The notes under the pieces were generated by a model. The model was given only the letters and a program-made list of their open reading frames with translations, did no database searches and was not told where the DNA came from. Made by a program: the position numbers and the translations under genes. A DNA stretch of 64,000 bases from Neobacillus sp. PS3-34 (GTDB lineage Bacteria; Bacillota; Bacilli; Bacillales; Cytobacillaceae): the NCBI RefSeq assembly GCF_030915465.1, contig NZ_CP133267.1, positions 4,825,001-4,889,000 of the forward strand, in the 5' to 3' direction. Shown piece by piece: positions 1-8,700 of this stretch; position 1 is the stretch's first letter, and every line of letters starts with the position of its first letter.

Positions 1-2
1 AG

Positions 3-299
3 ACGTTAATTCAGCTTGTAAAGGGACCAGACCAGTTATGTGAAAAATACCCCAACTCAGGTAAATACCACTGCCAAGACGACAATATTTATGAAAGAGA
101 TGCCGCTATTTTAGAAAAAATGGGGCTTGAAATCGGACAAATTCTGAATTGGACGGACATTGAGGAGTGCATCCGAAAATTTGTCGTTCCCTCCGATATT
201 CAAATTGTTTGTGAAACTTGTTCCTGGCGTTCATTTGGAGTTTGTGAGGAGGGTATTCAAGAGATTCATGGAGGGAAAGGCTTAAGGAAAGTTAACTAA
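3..299 (+). CDS. DUF1284 domain protein, C-terminal part (5' end outside window)
   Basis: The frame is open from the window edge to a TAA at 297-299. The 98 visible residues match the C-terminal two thirds of the DUF1284 family as I know it: a VKGPDQLC segment, an HCQDD..YERD segment, and a closing cysteine pair in ETCSWRS..VC. The paired cysteines suggest a metal or iron-sulfur site; the function is not established. The start codon and N-terminal RGHHLLC motif would lie upstream of base 1. Confidence 0.75.
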   Translation, partial: TLIQLVKGPDQLCEKYPNSGKYHCQDDNIYERDAAILEKMGLEIGQILNWTDIEECIRKFVVPSDIQIVCETCSWRSFGVCEEGIQEIHGGKGLRKVN

Positions 300-309
300 G
301 CCATCCCCC

Positions 310-639
310 CTACTTGCGGTTAAGAATAAACATCACAAATAAGAAAGTTATTACAATAGCACTAACTAAAGAGGCAACTTTAATATAACGAATGGCACCG
401 TCAGATACTTCAGGTTCGTCTTTGTACATCCATCGTTTTCCCCATAAAATACTTTCTTCTGGATAAAAATAACTCCAAATAAGTACCGCGTATAGGGGAA
501 TCACTAAAATTAAATTCAATATTACATCTCCCACCTTCAACCCCCCCAAAAAAAATCCTATAAACAATATACGAACAAGATTTCCATATGTTTCAAAATG
601 CACGAATTTTTGTTGTATAACGTTGGCAATGCCTGACAC
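310..639 (-). CDS. Small membrane protein, unknown function
   Basis: 109 residues with three likely membrane segments (about residues 22-38, 41-57 and 87-106) separated by a charged loop containing KRWMYKDEPE. I do not recognise a family. The listed start is a GTG at 639 without a convincing ribosome binding site, and it lies inside GGTGTCAGGC, a motif seen again in the repeat at 1291. The real start may be internal, or the 5' end may have been replaced. It converges with the upstream DUF1284 gene. Confidence 0.5.
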   Translation of the reverse strand: MSGIANVIQQKFVHFETYGNLVRILFIGFFLGGLKVGDVILNLILVIPLYAVLIWSYFYPEESILWGKRWMYKDEPEVSDGAIRYIKVASLVSAIVITFLFVMFILNRK

Positions 640-750
640 CGTTATCTACCGTAATGACTATCCTTAACCGATTTAGAACAAATTCACAATAGTTTTAAGA
701 GAAACATGTAATATGGTAAAATAATGTAAACATTTGAGGAGTTGAGAAGG

Positions 751-1230
751 ATGGAACAGTTTTTATTCAACCAACTAGCATTTGTTCGAGGTCAAACCTT
801 GAAGTTGATGGATGGAGTTACGGAGGAAATGGCTGACCGTATCCCAGAAGGGTTCCGCAATACGATTCGTTGGAATCTTGGTCATATCTATGTAGTCTTA
901 GAACGGATCTCTTTCCAATACTTAGGACTTCCACAGCATTTGCCCGAGGGATTCAAGGAGCAATTCGAAAACGGTACTTCACCATTAGACGCCACAGCTT
1001 CATATCGAGTTCCAACGCTGCTAGAGTTAGAGACTCTATTAAAAGAACAGCAAGCACGGATTCATGATACACTTGCACACCGGCTGCATGAAAAGGTAAT
1101 TCCGCCTTATACCACCTCTGCCGGTATGACACTCGAAACCCCGGAACAATTCCTTAGCTTTAACCTATACCATGAAGGTATGCACTTGACCGTCATTAGA
1201 ATGTATAAAAATTTGTTATCACGTTCATAA
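751..1230 (+). CDS. DinB family protein
   Basis: About 159 residues with the four-helix DinB/DfsB-like pattern: IRWNLGHIYVVLERI early and FNLYHEGMHLTVIRMY at the end, giving the three metal-ligand histidines expected of the fold. Members of this family include bacillithiol S-transferases and many uncharacterised proteins; no substrate can be given. I start it at ATG 751, because GAGGAG (736-741) lies 9 bases upstream, rather than at the in-frame TTG at 742, which sits directly on that site. It is monocistronic. Confidence 0.85.
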   Translation: MEQFLFNQLAFVRGQTLKLMDGVTEEMADRIPEGFRNTIRWNLGHIYVVLERISFQYLGLPQHLPEGFKEQFENGTSPLDATASYRVPTLLELETLLKEQQARIHDTLAHRLHEKVIPPYTTSAGMTLETPEQFLSFNLYHEGMHLTVIRMYKNLLSRS

Positions 1231-1290
1231 GTTGAAAAGTCATTTTTTCAACAGCTGCACTGCTAACGGCTTTACGTTTTAAAAGAAAAA

Positions 1291-1347
1291 TGTCAGGCAC
1301 CTAAATGGACAGTTGCCCATGAAGGGTGCCTGAAACCCTGACTTTTT
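1291..1347 (+). terminator. Terminator-like hairpin carrying a TGTCAGGCACC repeat
   Basis: TCAGGCACC (1293-1301) pairs with GGTGCCTGA (1325-1333), and an outer GTCAGG can pair with CCTGAC just before TTTTT (1343-1347). It ends the DinB transcript. Related pieces (TCCATGAAGGTGCC near 30557, GTCTGGCACC near 3209) show that this is a dispersed element. Confidence 0.6.
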
Positions 1348-1446
1348 ACAAAAAACACAAAAATAAAAATGGTGGTATCCGTGGTAATTGAATCATCATC
1401 ACCACAGACACACACCATTAATATGTTTTCTAGCTAGAACTTTTTT

Positions 1447-1872
1447 CTAGGAATTTGTTTGCTCTGCATATTTTTTGAAATTATCCAGAATTGCCTGCCA
1501 TCCTTGCTGTTGAAATTCAATTGGATTTTCTGTTTCAGCATCAAAGGTTTCAATTACTTCGGTTTCGTTTTCTTGACCTTTAAAAGTGATTTTAACTTTT
1601 CTTCCATCACCTAGAGTATAAGCAATAACCTCATGTAATTTCACTTCATCATAAACTCCACCAAAATCGAAACCAAAACTTCCATCTTTGGCTTCCATTC
1701 TTGAAGAGAATTTCCCACCAGGCCTTAAATCATTTTCAGCAAATGGTGTGTGCCAGTCTTCTGAAGCACTGTTCCATTTTGTTATATGGGTTGGTTCTGT
1801 CCAATATTCCCATACCTTTTCTACTGGTGCATTAACTGTTGTTTCTACTGTTATTTTTTTAACTGTTTCCAT
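1447..1872 (-). CDS. SRPBCC / AHSA1-like domain protein
   Basis: 141 residues with the AHSA1 (Aha1-like START) signature: N-terminal VETTVNAPVEKVWEYWTEPTHITKWN, a central GGKF and GGVYDE strand, and a C-terminal helix GWQAILDNFKKYAEQ. The family forms a hydrophobic-cavity fold with varied roles, so no ligand can be assigned. It is monocistronic. A second SRPBCC protein, paired with an ArsR regulator, occurs at 47.6 kb. Confidence 0.85.
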   Translation of the reverse strand: METVKKITVETTVNAPVEKVWEYWTEPTHITKWNSASEDWHTPFAENDLRPGGKFSSRMEAKDGSFGFDFGGVYDEVKLHEVIAYTLGDGRKVKITFKGQENETEVIETFDAETENPIEFQQQGWQAILDNFKKYAEQTNS

Positions 1873-2054
1873 TTTTACCGCCTCTTTTCCACGAATATAT
1901 TAAGCGATATGTCCATCATCGATGTGACAATATTGTAAATGATTTCGAAAATTTATGCTACTTCTTCACTGTTGCCTTTTACCGCCCTTGTAATCCATTT
2001 CTTCCCTTCCACTAACCTTGTAACGAGCAAGGCACACACAGTTATTAAATAAGG

Positions 2055-3116
2055 TCAATTACAAACCATCACTTCACGAGTAAATAACCCTTTTTTAGCG
2101 ACAGCTCGATCAATGATGGCAAATCCTGCATTTAAGAGAATCTCATCGATTGGTTCAACCGTTACCACGACCACTTTCTTTGCAAACCTGCGAGCACTTT
2201 GGAGCATTTCCAACTGTTCTTCAGGTGTTATCACAGAACACAAATTGTAGGGCAAATCGATAATGGCTACATCATAATGACCTGTGACATCATTGATATC
2301 CGCTAAATTCACTTCTCCAGTAAGACCAAAGTGTGCGATGTTTTCTCTTGCTCCGTCGAGGATTAGATGGTTTCGGTCGCTTCCCACAATATCGATCCCC
2401 ATTGAACGGGCTTCGACTAGTACGGTTCCAATTCCACAGCATGGATCGATTGCTTTTATCCCACCTGGGGCTGGAATGGCGATATTCACTACTGCCCTTG
2501 CAACACGGGTGTTGAGAGCAGTGGAATAACTATGCGGCTTCTTTTGATGTTGAAACCAAACAGATTCACTTTTAACATAGTCACCGAATATCCATCTTCC
2601 ATTTACATTCATAACACCAAACAATCTATCTGGATTCCGCAAATCAGCTTCACCGTCGACATGTAATCCAATCTCTCTCTCCGTTTTACGTCGGTTCTCA
2701 AAGCCTTCTTTTTCCGATTTTGCAAGACTAGCATTTTTTACATAAATCACTTTAAACGATGCCCCAAATAATTGTAAAGTTGAAACCTGTTCGAGAAGAT
2801 CCTGAAGGCTTTCCCCCTCATAAATCACACCAATTCTTTCCTTTATAAACGGACTTCTGCTCGGTTCAATTTTTACAAAGCTCTCCATAACGCTAGATTC
2901 AGATTCTTTCCCGAATAAAGAGCGCATCTCCAAGGCACACAAAAACTGTTCATCCTCAGTACAGGCGTAAGTATAAATATATGTTGTTAACTCATGGTTG
3001 TTTATATCCAGGTTATTCTCATCCTTTAATCTATCAATTTTACTTGCACTTACAAACACTAAAATCATCATTGCGAATATCTGTTTCATTTCTTTATACA
3101 TTATAACAATAAACAA
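2055..3116 (-). CDS. TRM11-like THUMP/SAM-dependent RNA methyltransferase
   Basis: Class I methyltransferase. The SAM-binding motif is DPCCGIGTVLVEA (about residues 224-236), with the acidic loop GSDRN after it, and the catalytic NPPY-type motif appears as DLPYN (287-291), as in Trm11-like guanosine N2-methyltransferases. The N-terminal half matches the THUMP-like part of this family. The longest frame begins with TTG at 3116, but a good promoter overlaps it (-10 at 3100-3105), so translation probably begins downstream; ATG at 3089 is one candidate. The N-terminal 40 residues look atypical. It is likely to modify tRNA; the target is not known. Confidence 0.75.
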   Translation of the reverse strand: MFIVIMYKEMKQIFAMMILVFVSASKIDRLKDENNLDINNHELTTYIYTYACTEDEQFLCALEMRSLFGKESESSVMESFVKIEPSRSPFIKERIGVIYEGESLQDLLEQVSTLQLFGASFKVIYVKNASLAKSEKEGFENRRKTEREIGLHVDGEADLRNPDRLFGVMNVNGRWIFGDYVKSESVWFQHQKKPHSYSTALNTRVARAVVNIAIPAPGGIKAIDPCCGIGTVLVEARSMGIDIVGSDRNHLILDGARENIAHFGLTGEVNLADINDVTGHYDVAIIDLPYNLCSVITPEEQLEMLQSARRFAKKVVVVTVEPIDEILLNAGFAIIDRAVAKKGLFTREVMVCN

Positions 3117-3127
3117 CGGTTTGTAAA
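3100..3127 (-). promoter_or_regulatory. Sigma-A promoter for the TRM11-like gene
   Basis: On the minus strand TTTACA (3127-3122), a 16-base spacer and TATAAT (3105-3100). A start site near 3093 would give a very short leader, which argues against the longest possible start of the gene. Confidence 0.6.
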
Positions 3128-3510
3128 AAAATCGTCCGTAGTGTGACTGTCAATCCCCGTTTTTTCTATTTACACAGATTTGTCCTCTTCAGTAGAGAAA
3201 ATGAGTCTGGCACCGATTTCCCGAGGGCTATGGTGCATGGTTACCTTCCATTTTTAGACGGAAAAAATACAAATTTCGCATCTATTAGAATGTGGATCGT
3301 AATGGGTATCCATAAATATCCTGTTCCAATGTATAAAAGAAACAAAATGGCTCCTAAGTAGGTGGTAAACAAAACCCCTTTCTAATTGCCCTTTAAAAGT
3401 ATTTTTTAATAAACTAAACTGCCACTCTAGTTTAAGTACATTTCTTCACAATCTCATCTAAAATATCCATTTATTTTGAAAATGAGTTACTCAACAATCT
3501 GATCCTTTAA
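3128..3510. other. Gene-free stretch
   Basis: No credible gene. A 72-codon plus-strand frame at 3143-3361 lacks a ribosome binding site and has no family resemblance. GTCTGGCACC and GGTGCATGG near 3209-3240 look like a decayed copy of the 1291 repeat. A segment near 3431 resembles the tails of the composite intergenic elements described below (GTTTAAGTACATTTCTTCACA). Confidence 0.5.
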
Positions 3511-3547
3511 TAAAAAATGAGCGCTAATCTTGTTCAAGGATAGCGCC
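3511..3547 (-). terminator. Intrinsic terminator after DUF2277 gene
   Basis: Minus strand: GCGCTA (3546-3541), a 14-base loop, TAGCGC (3526-3521), then TCATTTTTTA. The loop is similar to the terminator stems GCGTTRATCC found in the accessory elements. Confidence 0.65.
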
Positions 3548-3599
3548 CGAATGCTAAAAAATCCAAAAAAGCTTTCACTTTTTTTCTATTTTTAGTCAT

Positions 3600-3872
3600 C
3601 TAATTTGTTCCATACCTTTTAGCTGCTCTAGTACGAGCACGCTCAGCTTCGACCTCACGATTCCGTGGCTCGGTACTCGTTACCAGTGTGTTCAATAGTT
3701 CTCTAGAAACCATTGCAATCTCATTGACTGCACGAATAAACGCCTCCTCATTCGCCTTTGAGGGCTTGTTATAACCTGTTATCTTTCTGACGTACTGAAG
3801 AGATGCTGCATGAATCTCTTCTTCGGTAGCTGATGGGTCAAAATTAAATAATGTTCTAATGTTTCGGCACAT
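3600..3872 (-). CDS. DUF2277 family protein
   Basis: 90 residues opening MCRNIRTLFNFDP, the hallmark of DUF2277, then helices with YVRKITGYNKPSKANEEAF and a basic C-terminus REVEAERARTRAAKR. Length and motif order agree with the family. Function is unknown; it is small, helical and probably cytoplasmic. It is a single gene with its own terminator at the edge of the first accessory tract. Confidence 0.85.
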   Translation of the reverse strand: MCRNIRTLFNFDPSATEEEIHAASLQYVRKITGYNKPSKANEEAFIRAVNEIAMVSRELLNTLVTSTEPRNREVEAERARTRAAKRYGTN

Positions 3873-4141
3873 AACTTACTCTTACTCCTTTTTGTTTTAT
3901 ATTATTGTTGGTTTTGAAAAAAGATTGATTAAATTTCACGTATATAAAATTTCATCTTTTCGAACAAAAATTGAGCAAAACAATGGCTCTTTTCTATTTT
4001 TAGAATTACCATTGATGGAAAATTCCCCTTCATATCTAACACCTACTTAAAATAAAGGTTAGGGTATATATTCTCCATTATTTTTGTCAATACCTTCTTT
4101 CACTAATCTGCTCCGTTAGCGGAACAAGAGATGCGACTGCC

Positions 4142-4175
4142 CTTATTGAACAATCGCCTCCATTAGTTCAATAAG
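4142..4175 (-). repeat. Hairpin element copy (4.1 kb)
   Basis: Perfect 10-bp arms CTTATTGAAC (4142-4151) and GTTCAATAAG (4166-4175) around a 14-base loop. It lies 18 bases after the stop of the 31-residue gene. A less exact copy begins at about 4095. The preceding 45 bases (4051-4095) resemble 42681-42725, before another copy. Confidence 0.8.
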
Positions 4176-4192
4176 GATTGTGAGCTTTTTCT

Positions 4193-4288
4193 TTATTTCT
4201 TCAACACTTTAACAAGTTTGAATAATAAGAAAACCAAGCCAACCATTATAGCTAATAATAATACAGATACAAGGATATTAAATATCAT
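4193..4288 (-). CDS. 31-residue single-pass membrane peptide
   Basis: ATG at 4288 follows AGGAGGG with 5-base spacing, a near-perfect site. The peptide runs MIFNILVSVLLLAIMVGLVF and then LLFKLVKVLKK: one transmembrane helix with a basic tail. No family is recognised. The strong ribosome binding site and its own downstream hairpin element make it a believable gene. It could be a toxin-like or regulatory membrane peptide, but nothing here proves that. Confidence 0.6.
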   Translation of the reverse strand: MIFNILVSVLLLAIMVGLVFLLFKLVKVLKK

Positions 4289-4354
4289 ATAAGCCCTCCT
4301 AGAATTTTTATTTCTAATTATCATTTCACAATAAATTCCCAGTTTTTTCGGACA

Positions 4355-4389
4355 CTTATTGAACTATTCTGCCCCGTTTGTTTAGTAAG
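4355..4389 (-). repeat. Hairpin element copy (4.36 kb)
   Basis: CTTATTGAAC (4355-4364), loop with CTGCCCCG, GTTTAGTAAG (4380-4389). It begins a few bases after the stop of the 96-residue gene. Confidence 0.8.
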
Positions 4390-4394
4390 AAAGC

Positions 4395-4685
4395 TTAACG
4401 GTTATAAAGCCAATCATTCTTTTTAACACCAAATCCATCGCTTGCATCTTTGATTGCTTCATCTAAGGAAAAAAAGAAGTAATCGCCAATTACCTGCCAG
4501 TTCAAGTCGCAAGAAAAGAGATAAAAACCCTCTCCGTCTTCGTACTTAGCGATTGCTATCCCCGTTATTTTGACTTTTTTCTTAGTGCTTTCCTCTTGAT
4601 ATAAAACAAAACCAAAGTCATTTGACACTACATTTTTTGTATATTGAATAACCTTTGCACCGTCTAACTCAGAAGGAATTTTCAT
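4395..4685 (-). CDS. Hypothetical protein, 96 aa
   Basis: Starts MKIPSELDGAKVIQYTKNVV after AGAGGACAT. It is a compact, soluble protein with alternating beta strands and a helix SLDEAIKDASDGFGV, rich in aromatics (FYLFSCDLNW, DYFFFSLDEA). I do not recognise the family. It is bracketed by hairpin elements at 4355 and 4711 and belongs to the run of orphan accessory genes, several of which look like immunity proteins, but its own sequence does not show this. Confidence 0.6.
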   Translation of the reverse strand: MKIPSELDGAKVIQYTKNVVSNDFGFVLYQEESTKKKVKITGIAIAKYEDGEGFYLFSCDLNWQVIGDYFFFSLDEAIKDASDGFGVKKNDWLYNR

Positions 4686-4710
4686 TTATATGTCCTCTCT
4701 TTTCTAACAT

Positions 4711-4746
4711 CTGTTATTCAACAATCCTGCCCGTTAGTCGAATAAG
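4711..4746 (-). repeat. Hairpin element copy (4.7 kb)
   Basis: TTATTCAAC (4714-4722) and GTCGAATAA (4737-4745) flank a loop containing CTGCCCG. It separates the 96-residue gene from the LRR gene. Confidence 0.75.
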
Positions 4747-4801
4747 AAATGGCTACCGTAGCAGCTTTATAACTCGCAATTAGTATAGAAAAAGCAAAAT
4801 T

Positions 4802-5650
4802 TTAAAGATTAAAGTCTTTCATCTTATGTGTATAGTGTTTTTTTTGAGTGAATGCAACGTATTCTAGACCAATACAAGGATTTAAATTCCCATCTTCAAC
4901 AGTAGTCCCCATGAAAACAAATGATTTAAGCTGTGGAAGTTCCTCAATAAACCTTATCGAAGGAATTTCTCCACTATCCGTGAAAAGAAGCTTTTCAAGC
5001 TCCTTTAGTGTGTTAATTTCACTAAAGTCCTTTATATTCTTGCACGATTCGATAGCGAGCTCTTTTATTTTCTGTGAACCTTCTGATATTTGTTTAATAG
5101 ATTCTAGTTTACTGCAAAAGTTAAGATCTAGTTTCAATAGTTTCGGAAAAGCACTTATTCCAGTTAGAGATATAATTGTCGATTGAGTCATGGCCAATTG
5201 TTCAATCTTCGATAAATCAGAGAGTTCCGTAAGATCATTTGTCTTAGGTTTATATTTCCACATTTTTAGAACCCTTAAATTTATACATTTTTTAATACCA
5301 ACAACGTTTTTGTTCATATCCACGTAGAGTTCTTGCAATTCATGAAATTTTGAAACATCAACTTTTGTTTTAGGGTCACCGAAAAACAATACATGTAAGT
5401 GGTTTAGATAATTCAACCCTTCGTAATTTTCAATAAAAGTACCATTGATATTAACCTTTTTCACATTTGGGCAGTTTCTTAAGAAATCAATGTTATCGTC
5501 TAAATAATATGAATCATTTATTGCAATTGCACTAATACCTTGAGCATTAATATAATCAACGTATTCTTTTAATCTATTGCTGTCGAATACAATGTACTCA
5601 CTGTTAAGACCATCAAGAGAGTTAAATCCATCCTTTTGAACAATTGCCAA
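4802..5650 (-). CDS. Leucine-rich repeat protein
   Basis: 282 residues made of irregular leucine-rich repeats of about 22 residues (LRNCPNVKKVNING, LNHLHVLFFGD, FHELQELYVDM, CINLRVLKMW, LSKIEQLAMT, FPKLLKLDLNF, KELEKLLFTD, LPQLKSFVFMG). There is no signal peptide or membrane segment, so it is cytoplasmic. LRR proteins of this size are common orphan genes in Bacillus, and some accompany polymorphic toxins as immunity proteins; that role is only inferred here. A second, shorter LRR protein is at 39986. Confidence 0.75.
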   Translation of the reverse strand: MAIVQKDGFNSLDGLNSEYIVFDSNRLKEYVDYINAQGISAIAINDSYYLDDNIDFLRNCPNVKKVNINGTFIENYEGLNYLNHLHVLFFGDPKTKVDVSKFHELQELYVDMNKNVVGIKKCINLRVLKMWKYKPKTNDLTELSDLSKIEQLAMTQSTIISLTGISAFPKLLKLDLNFCSKLESIKQISEGSQKIKELAIESCKNIKDFSEINTLKELEKLLFTDSGEIPSIRFIEELPQLKSFVFMGTTVEDGNLNPCIGLEYVAFTQKKHYTHKMKDFNL

Positions 5651-5798
5651 GACTTTGTCCTCCCATTTTTTTTACTAATTGAAATATTTATGTACTTATT
5701 TCTATTTCCCTTCTTAAGTTAACCTGCATCGGTAGCTGATCAAAAAAGCTCGCCATTGGCAGCTGGATCTTCAAGTAAGGCACCCGTTCGTATTATAA

Positions 5799-5824
5799 GG
5801 TCAGCCAGATATTTCTGGTTGACC
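5799..5824 (+). terminator. Strong hairpin with T-run ahead of the IS110 leader
   Basis: GGTCAGCCAGA (5799-5809) and TCTGGTTGACC (5814-5824) form an 11-bp stem with one G-T pair, followed by ATTTTTTA. On the plus strand this is a good terminator, which could shield the insertion sequence from read-through. A related TTCGTATTATAAGG context recurs near 11631. Confidence 0.6.
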
Positions 5825-5846
5825 ATTTTTTATATGGTTTTATTAT
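5819..5846 (+). promoter_or_regulatory. Candidate promoter for the IS110 leader RNA
   Basis: TTGACC (5819-5824), 16 bases, TATTAT (5841-5846). It would start transcription near 5853 at the structured leader and may also drive the transposase. Confidence 0.45.
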
Positions 5847-5852
5847 AACTGT

Positions 5853-5990
5853 AGCCGGGGTAGAACGTAAGCACCCGTGGGACTCGATCCCGTCAGCTAA
5901 ACAGTTCGCCCCCTACTTGTAGAAACATGTTTGAGGCTGGTTGGGACCAAGATCTCGTCTAACAAGCGAAGCTATGATACTGCAAGATGG
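5853..5990 (+). ncRNA. Candidate IS110 bridge RNA
   Basis: A GC-richer, non-coding and strongly structured stretch lies between the promoter and the transposase, with hairpins such as GGGACTCGATCCCG. Known biology: IS110-group elements encode a bridge RNA in the non-coding left end that pairs with donor and target DNA. Position and character fit; I could not fold it or define its loops. Confidence 0.5.
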
Positions 5991-6037
5991 AAATAGGGGT
6001 ACCGGTGATTTTATTTATTAGAGGAGGAGATTTAAAA

Positions 6038-7273
6038 ATGAATCCAGTCGTTGGTCTGGATATAGCAAAAGGCGAAAGTCAGGTTCAAGCTTTCTTGGAT
6101 AAGAAAAAACCTTACAAAAGTAGTTTTAAAGTATCACATACTCTAGAGGGATTAGATATTTTACATCAATTTCTTAGAGAAATTGAGAATTTAACAGGAG
6201 TTAAACCTCCAATTGTTCTTGAAGCTACAGGGCATTATCATACTCCAGTTGTTCAGTATTTTGAGGACAGAGATTATTTATTAATTATAATCAATCCTCT
6301 TATCTCTTATCGTGCAAAGAGCTCGAGTTTACGGAAAGTAAAAACAGATAAAATCGATGCTTATCATCTCTGTGAATTGTACTATAAAGAGGATTTGGAG
6401 CCCTATAAAAAACGAGGAATTCACCTTTTAAACCTTCGTAATCTAACACGGCAACACGAAAACTTAACTGAAATATTTGTACAAGCTAAGCTGCAGTTTC
6501 AAGCAGTTCTTGATTAGGTTTTTCCTGAGTATAAAGGTGTTTTTGGGGACTTATATTCAGTTGTTTCTTTACTAACTCTACTAGAATATCCTACATCTAA
6601 CGATGTCTTAGAAACTGGAGAAGAAACGATAGCAATTAGAATAAAGAAAAACTGTAATAGTCGTTCTCGTAAGTGGGCGGCTACAAAGGCAAAGGAACTG
6701 ATATTTGCAGCAGGTCAGAATCCTTTTCAGAAAACCTTATACCAGAGCCATATTTTGACGATAAAAATGTATATCAATATGCTTTTAGAATACCAAAAGC
6801 ACCTATCTGCGTTTCAAACTGAGATAGATGCTTTAGCAAAAGAACTTATAGAATATAAGATTATCCAATCAATCCCTGGTATCGGAGAAAAAATCGCGGC
6901 AACGATTATTTCCGAAATTGGTGAGATTGATCGGTTTAATCACCCTAAAAAACTTGTAGCATTTGCCGGAATTGACCCTAGTATCTTTGAATCAGGAAGG
7001 TTCAAAGGAACAGTGAACAGAATAACAAAAAGAGAGTCTAGCAGGCTTAGGCGTGCCTTATATTTAGCCGTTAAATGTGCCATTCGTGATTGTCGAAAAA
7101 AGAAAACAACTAAAGATATCATCCCACGCAACAAGAGGTTACGAGAGTTCTATGATAAGAAACGGGAAGAAGGAAAGCCTTATAAAGTAGCTGTAATAGC
7201 CTGTGCAAATAAGCTTTTACAATGGATCTATGCACTATTAAAAAGTAACTCACCTTTCCAAGATATAGCTTAA
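6038..7273 (+). pseudogene. IS110-family transposase with premature amber stop
   Basis: ATG 6038 follows GAGGAGGAG (6021-6029). The frame runs 411 codons to TAA at 7271-7273, the usual IS110 length, except for one in-frame TAG at 6515-6517 (codon 160), probably from CAG. Before it lies the DEDD RuvC-like domain (GLDIAKGESQ, EATGHYHTP, KVKTDKIDAYHL); after it the Transposase_20 domain (IIQSIPGIGEKIAATI, FAGIDPS, SRLRRALYLAV). All other codons between the halves are open, so the lesion is recent or suppressible. A second IS110-family remnant is at 43473. Confidence 0.85.
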
Positions 7274-7299
7274 ATAATAAATAAAACTAAAAAATACAA

Positions 7300-7329
7300 A
7301 ACCTTCCAAAAGAAGAATTTAGGAAGGTT
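7300..7329 (+). terminator. Hairpin after the transposase
   Basis: AACCTTCC (7300-7307) pairs with GGAAGGTT (7322-7329), followed by a weak T-rich run. It probably ends the IS110 transcript. I could not define the element's right end. Confidence 0.5.
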
Positions 7330-7541
7330 ATTTGGCTTGCACATTTTTAGTATAGCATGAGAAATTTAATTTTTTATTGAAAAATATTCACAAACTATTA
7401 GCTGGTTTAGTTGAAGTGCATTTTTTCACAATCTTAGCTTTAATACAGGAATTCAACAAAAAAGGTGGTTAACCCTTCCTGGATCAACGCACCCGATGGT
7501 TTTGAAGAAGAGACCAGTCCAACAATATGAATAAGTAGCAA

Positions 7542-8090
7542 TTAGTTATTTACCATTTTAATATCTTTTATTGGATAATAAACAACATTTGTTGTCCCTA
7601 TTACCTTTTCCATTGGTATCGCTCCAATATCACGGCTGTCTTTGCTTCGCCTTCTGTTATCTCCCATTACAAACAAACTATCTTTAGGAACAGTATCACT
7701 ACCTATAGCGGTTTCCTTTAAAGTGAAAGAGTCTGTTAAGGTTCCTCCATCTTTTAATGATTTCTTGTATTTTTCTAAGTAAGGCTCGTTGTAAGTCTTC
7801 CCATTTATATATAAAACATCATTTTTATACTCAATACTGTCACCTGGGAGTCCGATTACACGTTTTATGTAATCCTTACCTTCTGGGGCGTGAAAAACAA
7901 CAATATCAAATCTTTTCGGTTCCCCAATTTTGGTTACTACCATACGGTCCTTGTCCTGGAGAGTGGGTTTCATTGATTCACCGTCAACAACAATGGGGGT
8001 AAAGAAAAAAGAGCGAATAATAAATGCTATAACAAGTGCACCTAATATTGATTTAACCCATTCAAACGTTTCATTTTTCTTCTTTGTCAT
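7542..8090 (-). CDS. sip: Type I signal peptidase
   Basis: 182 residues, the size of Bacillus Sip proteins. One N-terminal membrane anchor (residues 13-30) is followed by the catalytic serine in GESMKPT (Ser39), the general-base lysine in DYIKRVIGLPGD (Lys76) and the box E motif GDNR..SKDSRDIG. It cleaves signal peptides of secreted preproteins on the outer face of the membrane. Unlike housekeeping sip genes it stands alone in an accessory tract beside the IS110 copy, so it may be an extra, strain-specific paralogue. Confidence 0.92.
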   Translation of the reverse strand: MTKKKNETFEWVKSILGALVIAFIIRSFFFTPIVVDGESMKPTLQDKDRMVVTKIGEPKRFDIVVFHAPEGKDYIKRVIGLPGDSIEYKNDVLYINGKTYNEPYLEKYKKSLKDGGTLTDSFTLKETAIGSDTVPKDSLFVMGDNRRRSKDSRDIGAIPMEKVIGTTNVVYYPIKDIKMVNN

Positions 8091-8165
8091 TACTCATTCT
8101 CCCTTAATATTCATCTGAAAATCATATCCTCATTTTACCATATTTGTTTGGGTATATATTATTTT

Positions 8166-8260
8166 TCTTAACTATCCTCACCCGTATGTTCAATAAGAAC
8201 TTCCTTAAAAAAAGGCGTTAATCCTTACTGGATCAACGCTCATGATAGTTGAATAAGAAT
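8166..8260 (-). repeat. Composite intergenic element (8.2 kb)
   Basis: Read on the minus strand after the SMI1 gene stop: a half palindrome CTTATTCAACTATC (8257-8244); then a terminator with stem GCGTTGATCC / GGATTAACGC and seven T; then a second palindrome whose right arm is GTTCAATAAG on the plus strand (8188-8197), with loop CCTCACCCG. This is the clearest full composite in the window. Confidence 0.8.
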
Positions 8261-8262
8261 GC

Positions 8263-8646
8263 CTAATAAGTGTAGAGATATTTCATAAACTCGAAGAAAT
8301 CATCGGTACTATAATTTGGATTTTCAATGTCCATTCCGATAAAGTCAACCTCTACTAATTTAGGCCTTTCTTGTCGGAAATCGTAACCATAAGCTGTGCC
8401 GCCACCATCGGAACCTATGATTAATAAACCAGGTGCAAACTCAGGCACGGAGTAATCCTCATTACTTTCAATCAATTCTTGAATTTCCCATAACTTCAAA
8501 TAACTTTCTCCAATAGTTCCTTCGCCGCCATTTGTCTTTAGCATAAACTCAATATAATCTGGGGGAAAATTTACATTCAACACTTCTTCCACTTTTTCTA
8601 TTTCTTGTTTAGAAGTGGATGTATTAAATTCGAACTCTTTAAACAA
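8263..8646 (-). CDS. SMI1/KNR4 family protein (immunity-type)
   Basis: 127 residues. The SMI1/KNR4 fold signature is plain: EIEKVEEVLNVNFPPDYIEFMLKTNGGEG near the N-terminus, then LKLWEIQELIE, LIIGSDGGGTAYGYDFR and a C-terminal DFFEFMKYLY. In bacteria many such proteins are immunity proteins for polymorphic or contact-dependent toxins. No toxin gene is visible next to it. It is followed directly by the composite element at 8166-8260, which carries its terminator. Confidence 0.88.
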   Translation of the reverse strand: MFKEFEFNTSTSKQEIEKVEEVLNVNFPPDYIEFMLKTNGGEGTIGESYLKLWEIQELIESNEDYSVPEFAPGLLIIGSDGGGTAYGYDFRQERPKLVEVDFIGMDIENPNYSTDDFFEFMKYLYTY

Positions 8647-8700
8647 ATATTTCTTTTGGCCAACATCCTCTTACTCCTGTCTTAACGATAACTACCGTAT

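Noticed and set aside
1889..2054. Short minus-strand gene after the TRM11-like gene
   Set aside because: A 33-codon frame (VCALLVTRLVEGKKWITRAV) has no start or ribosome binding site; at most a remnant.
3143..3361. Plus-strand protein-coding gene
   Set aside because: No ribosome binding site, odd composition and overlap with a decayed repeat.
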